Assembly: GCA_946482115.1 (NCBI GenBank)
Contig: CAMLQP010000016.1
Span: 1-21,652, forward strand
Reading direction: 5' to 3'
DNA: 21,652 nt
Origin: an uncultured Comamonadaceae bacterium
Lineage (GTDB): Bacteria > Pseudomonadota > Gammaproteobacteria > Burkholderiales > Burkholderiaceae
In this document: positions 20,470-21,652 of the stretch, one piece after another
Position numbering within the stretch: the first letter of the stretch is position 1
Layout: every line of letters starts with the position of its first letter
Notes under the pieces: generated by a model
Database searches by the model: none
Seen by the model: only the letters and a program-made list of their open reading frames with translations
Told to the model about the DNA's origin: nothing
Program-made: the position numbers and the translations under genes

Positions 20470-21652
<1,183 letters not shown>

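Overview
The window looks like a chromosome segment of a high-GC betaproteobacterium, most likely Burkholderiales, family Comamonadaceae. I base this on protein style (a Bug/TctC-type binding protein, a PheA/TfdB-type flavin hydroxylase), on the strong GC codon bias, on a C6G7 GC-rich intergenic repeat, and on a housekeeping backbone thrC - moeA - moaD ... moaE ... clpB. The genus cannot be told from the sequence alone.

Layout. (1) 1-2048, + strand: the 3' end of thrC, a GC-rich stem-loop repeat, then moeA and moaD overlapping by ATGA (molybdenum cofactor synthesis). (2) 2055-2951, - strand: a DapA-family aldolase/lyase. It is preceded by a structured leader (2966-3094) whose long helix and intrinsic terminator share sequence, as in an attenuator or riboswitch. 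(3) 3203-14419: a signalling block. A secreted-type substrate-binding domain tethered by one membrane helix to a GAF domain (- strand) is divergent from a 1752-residue hybrid histidine kinase (4HB-like sensor, HAMP, GAF, four PAS, HisKA, HATPase, two REC, Hpt). The kinase overlaps a CheB-CheR fusion. Next come a REC-HD-GYP c-di-GMP phosphodiesterase and a REC-REC-histidine kinase. (4) 14464-15704: moaE, overlapping a GNAT acetyltransferase gene. (5) 15674-20371: a LysR regulator (-) divergent from a three-gene set: LigW-like decarboxylase of the amidohydrolase superfamily, Bug-type periplasmic binding protein and FAD-dependent aromatic hydroxylase. This reads as an aromatic-acid uptake and degradation unit. 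(6) 20408-21652: a heat-shock (sigma-32) promoter and the N-terminal part of clpB, cut by the window end.

How it fits together. moaD and moaE encode the two subunits of molybdopterin synthase, yet they are about 12.4 kb apart, with the DapA-like gene and the signalling block between them. That suggests an insertion into an ancestral moeA-moaD-moaE operon. The signalling block has all parts of a multistep phosphorelay (H1021, D1312/D1460, H1610) with an HD-GYP output, plus a methylation/demethylation pair fused in one protein but no chemoreceptor. The most interesting features are the apparent attenuator before the DapA-like gene, the output-less binding-protein-GAF sensor beside a kinase with a related GAF domain, and the CheB-CheR gene overlapping that kinase.
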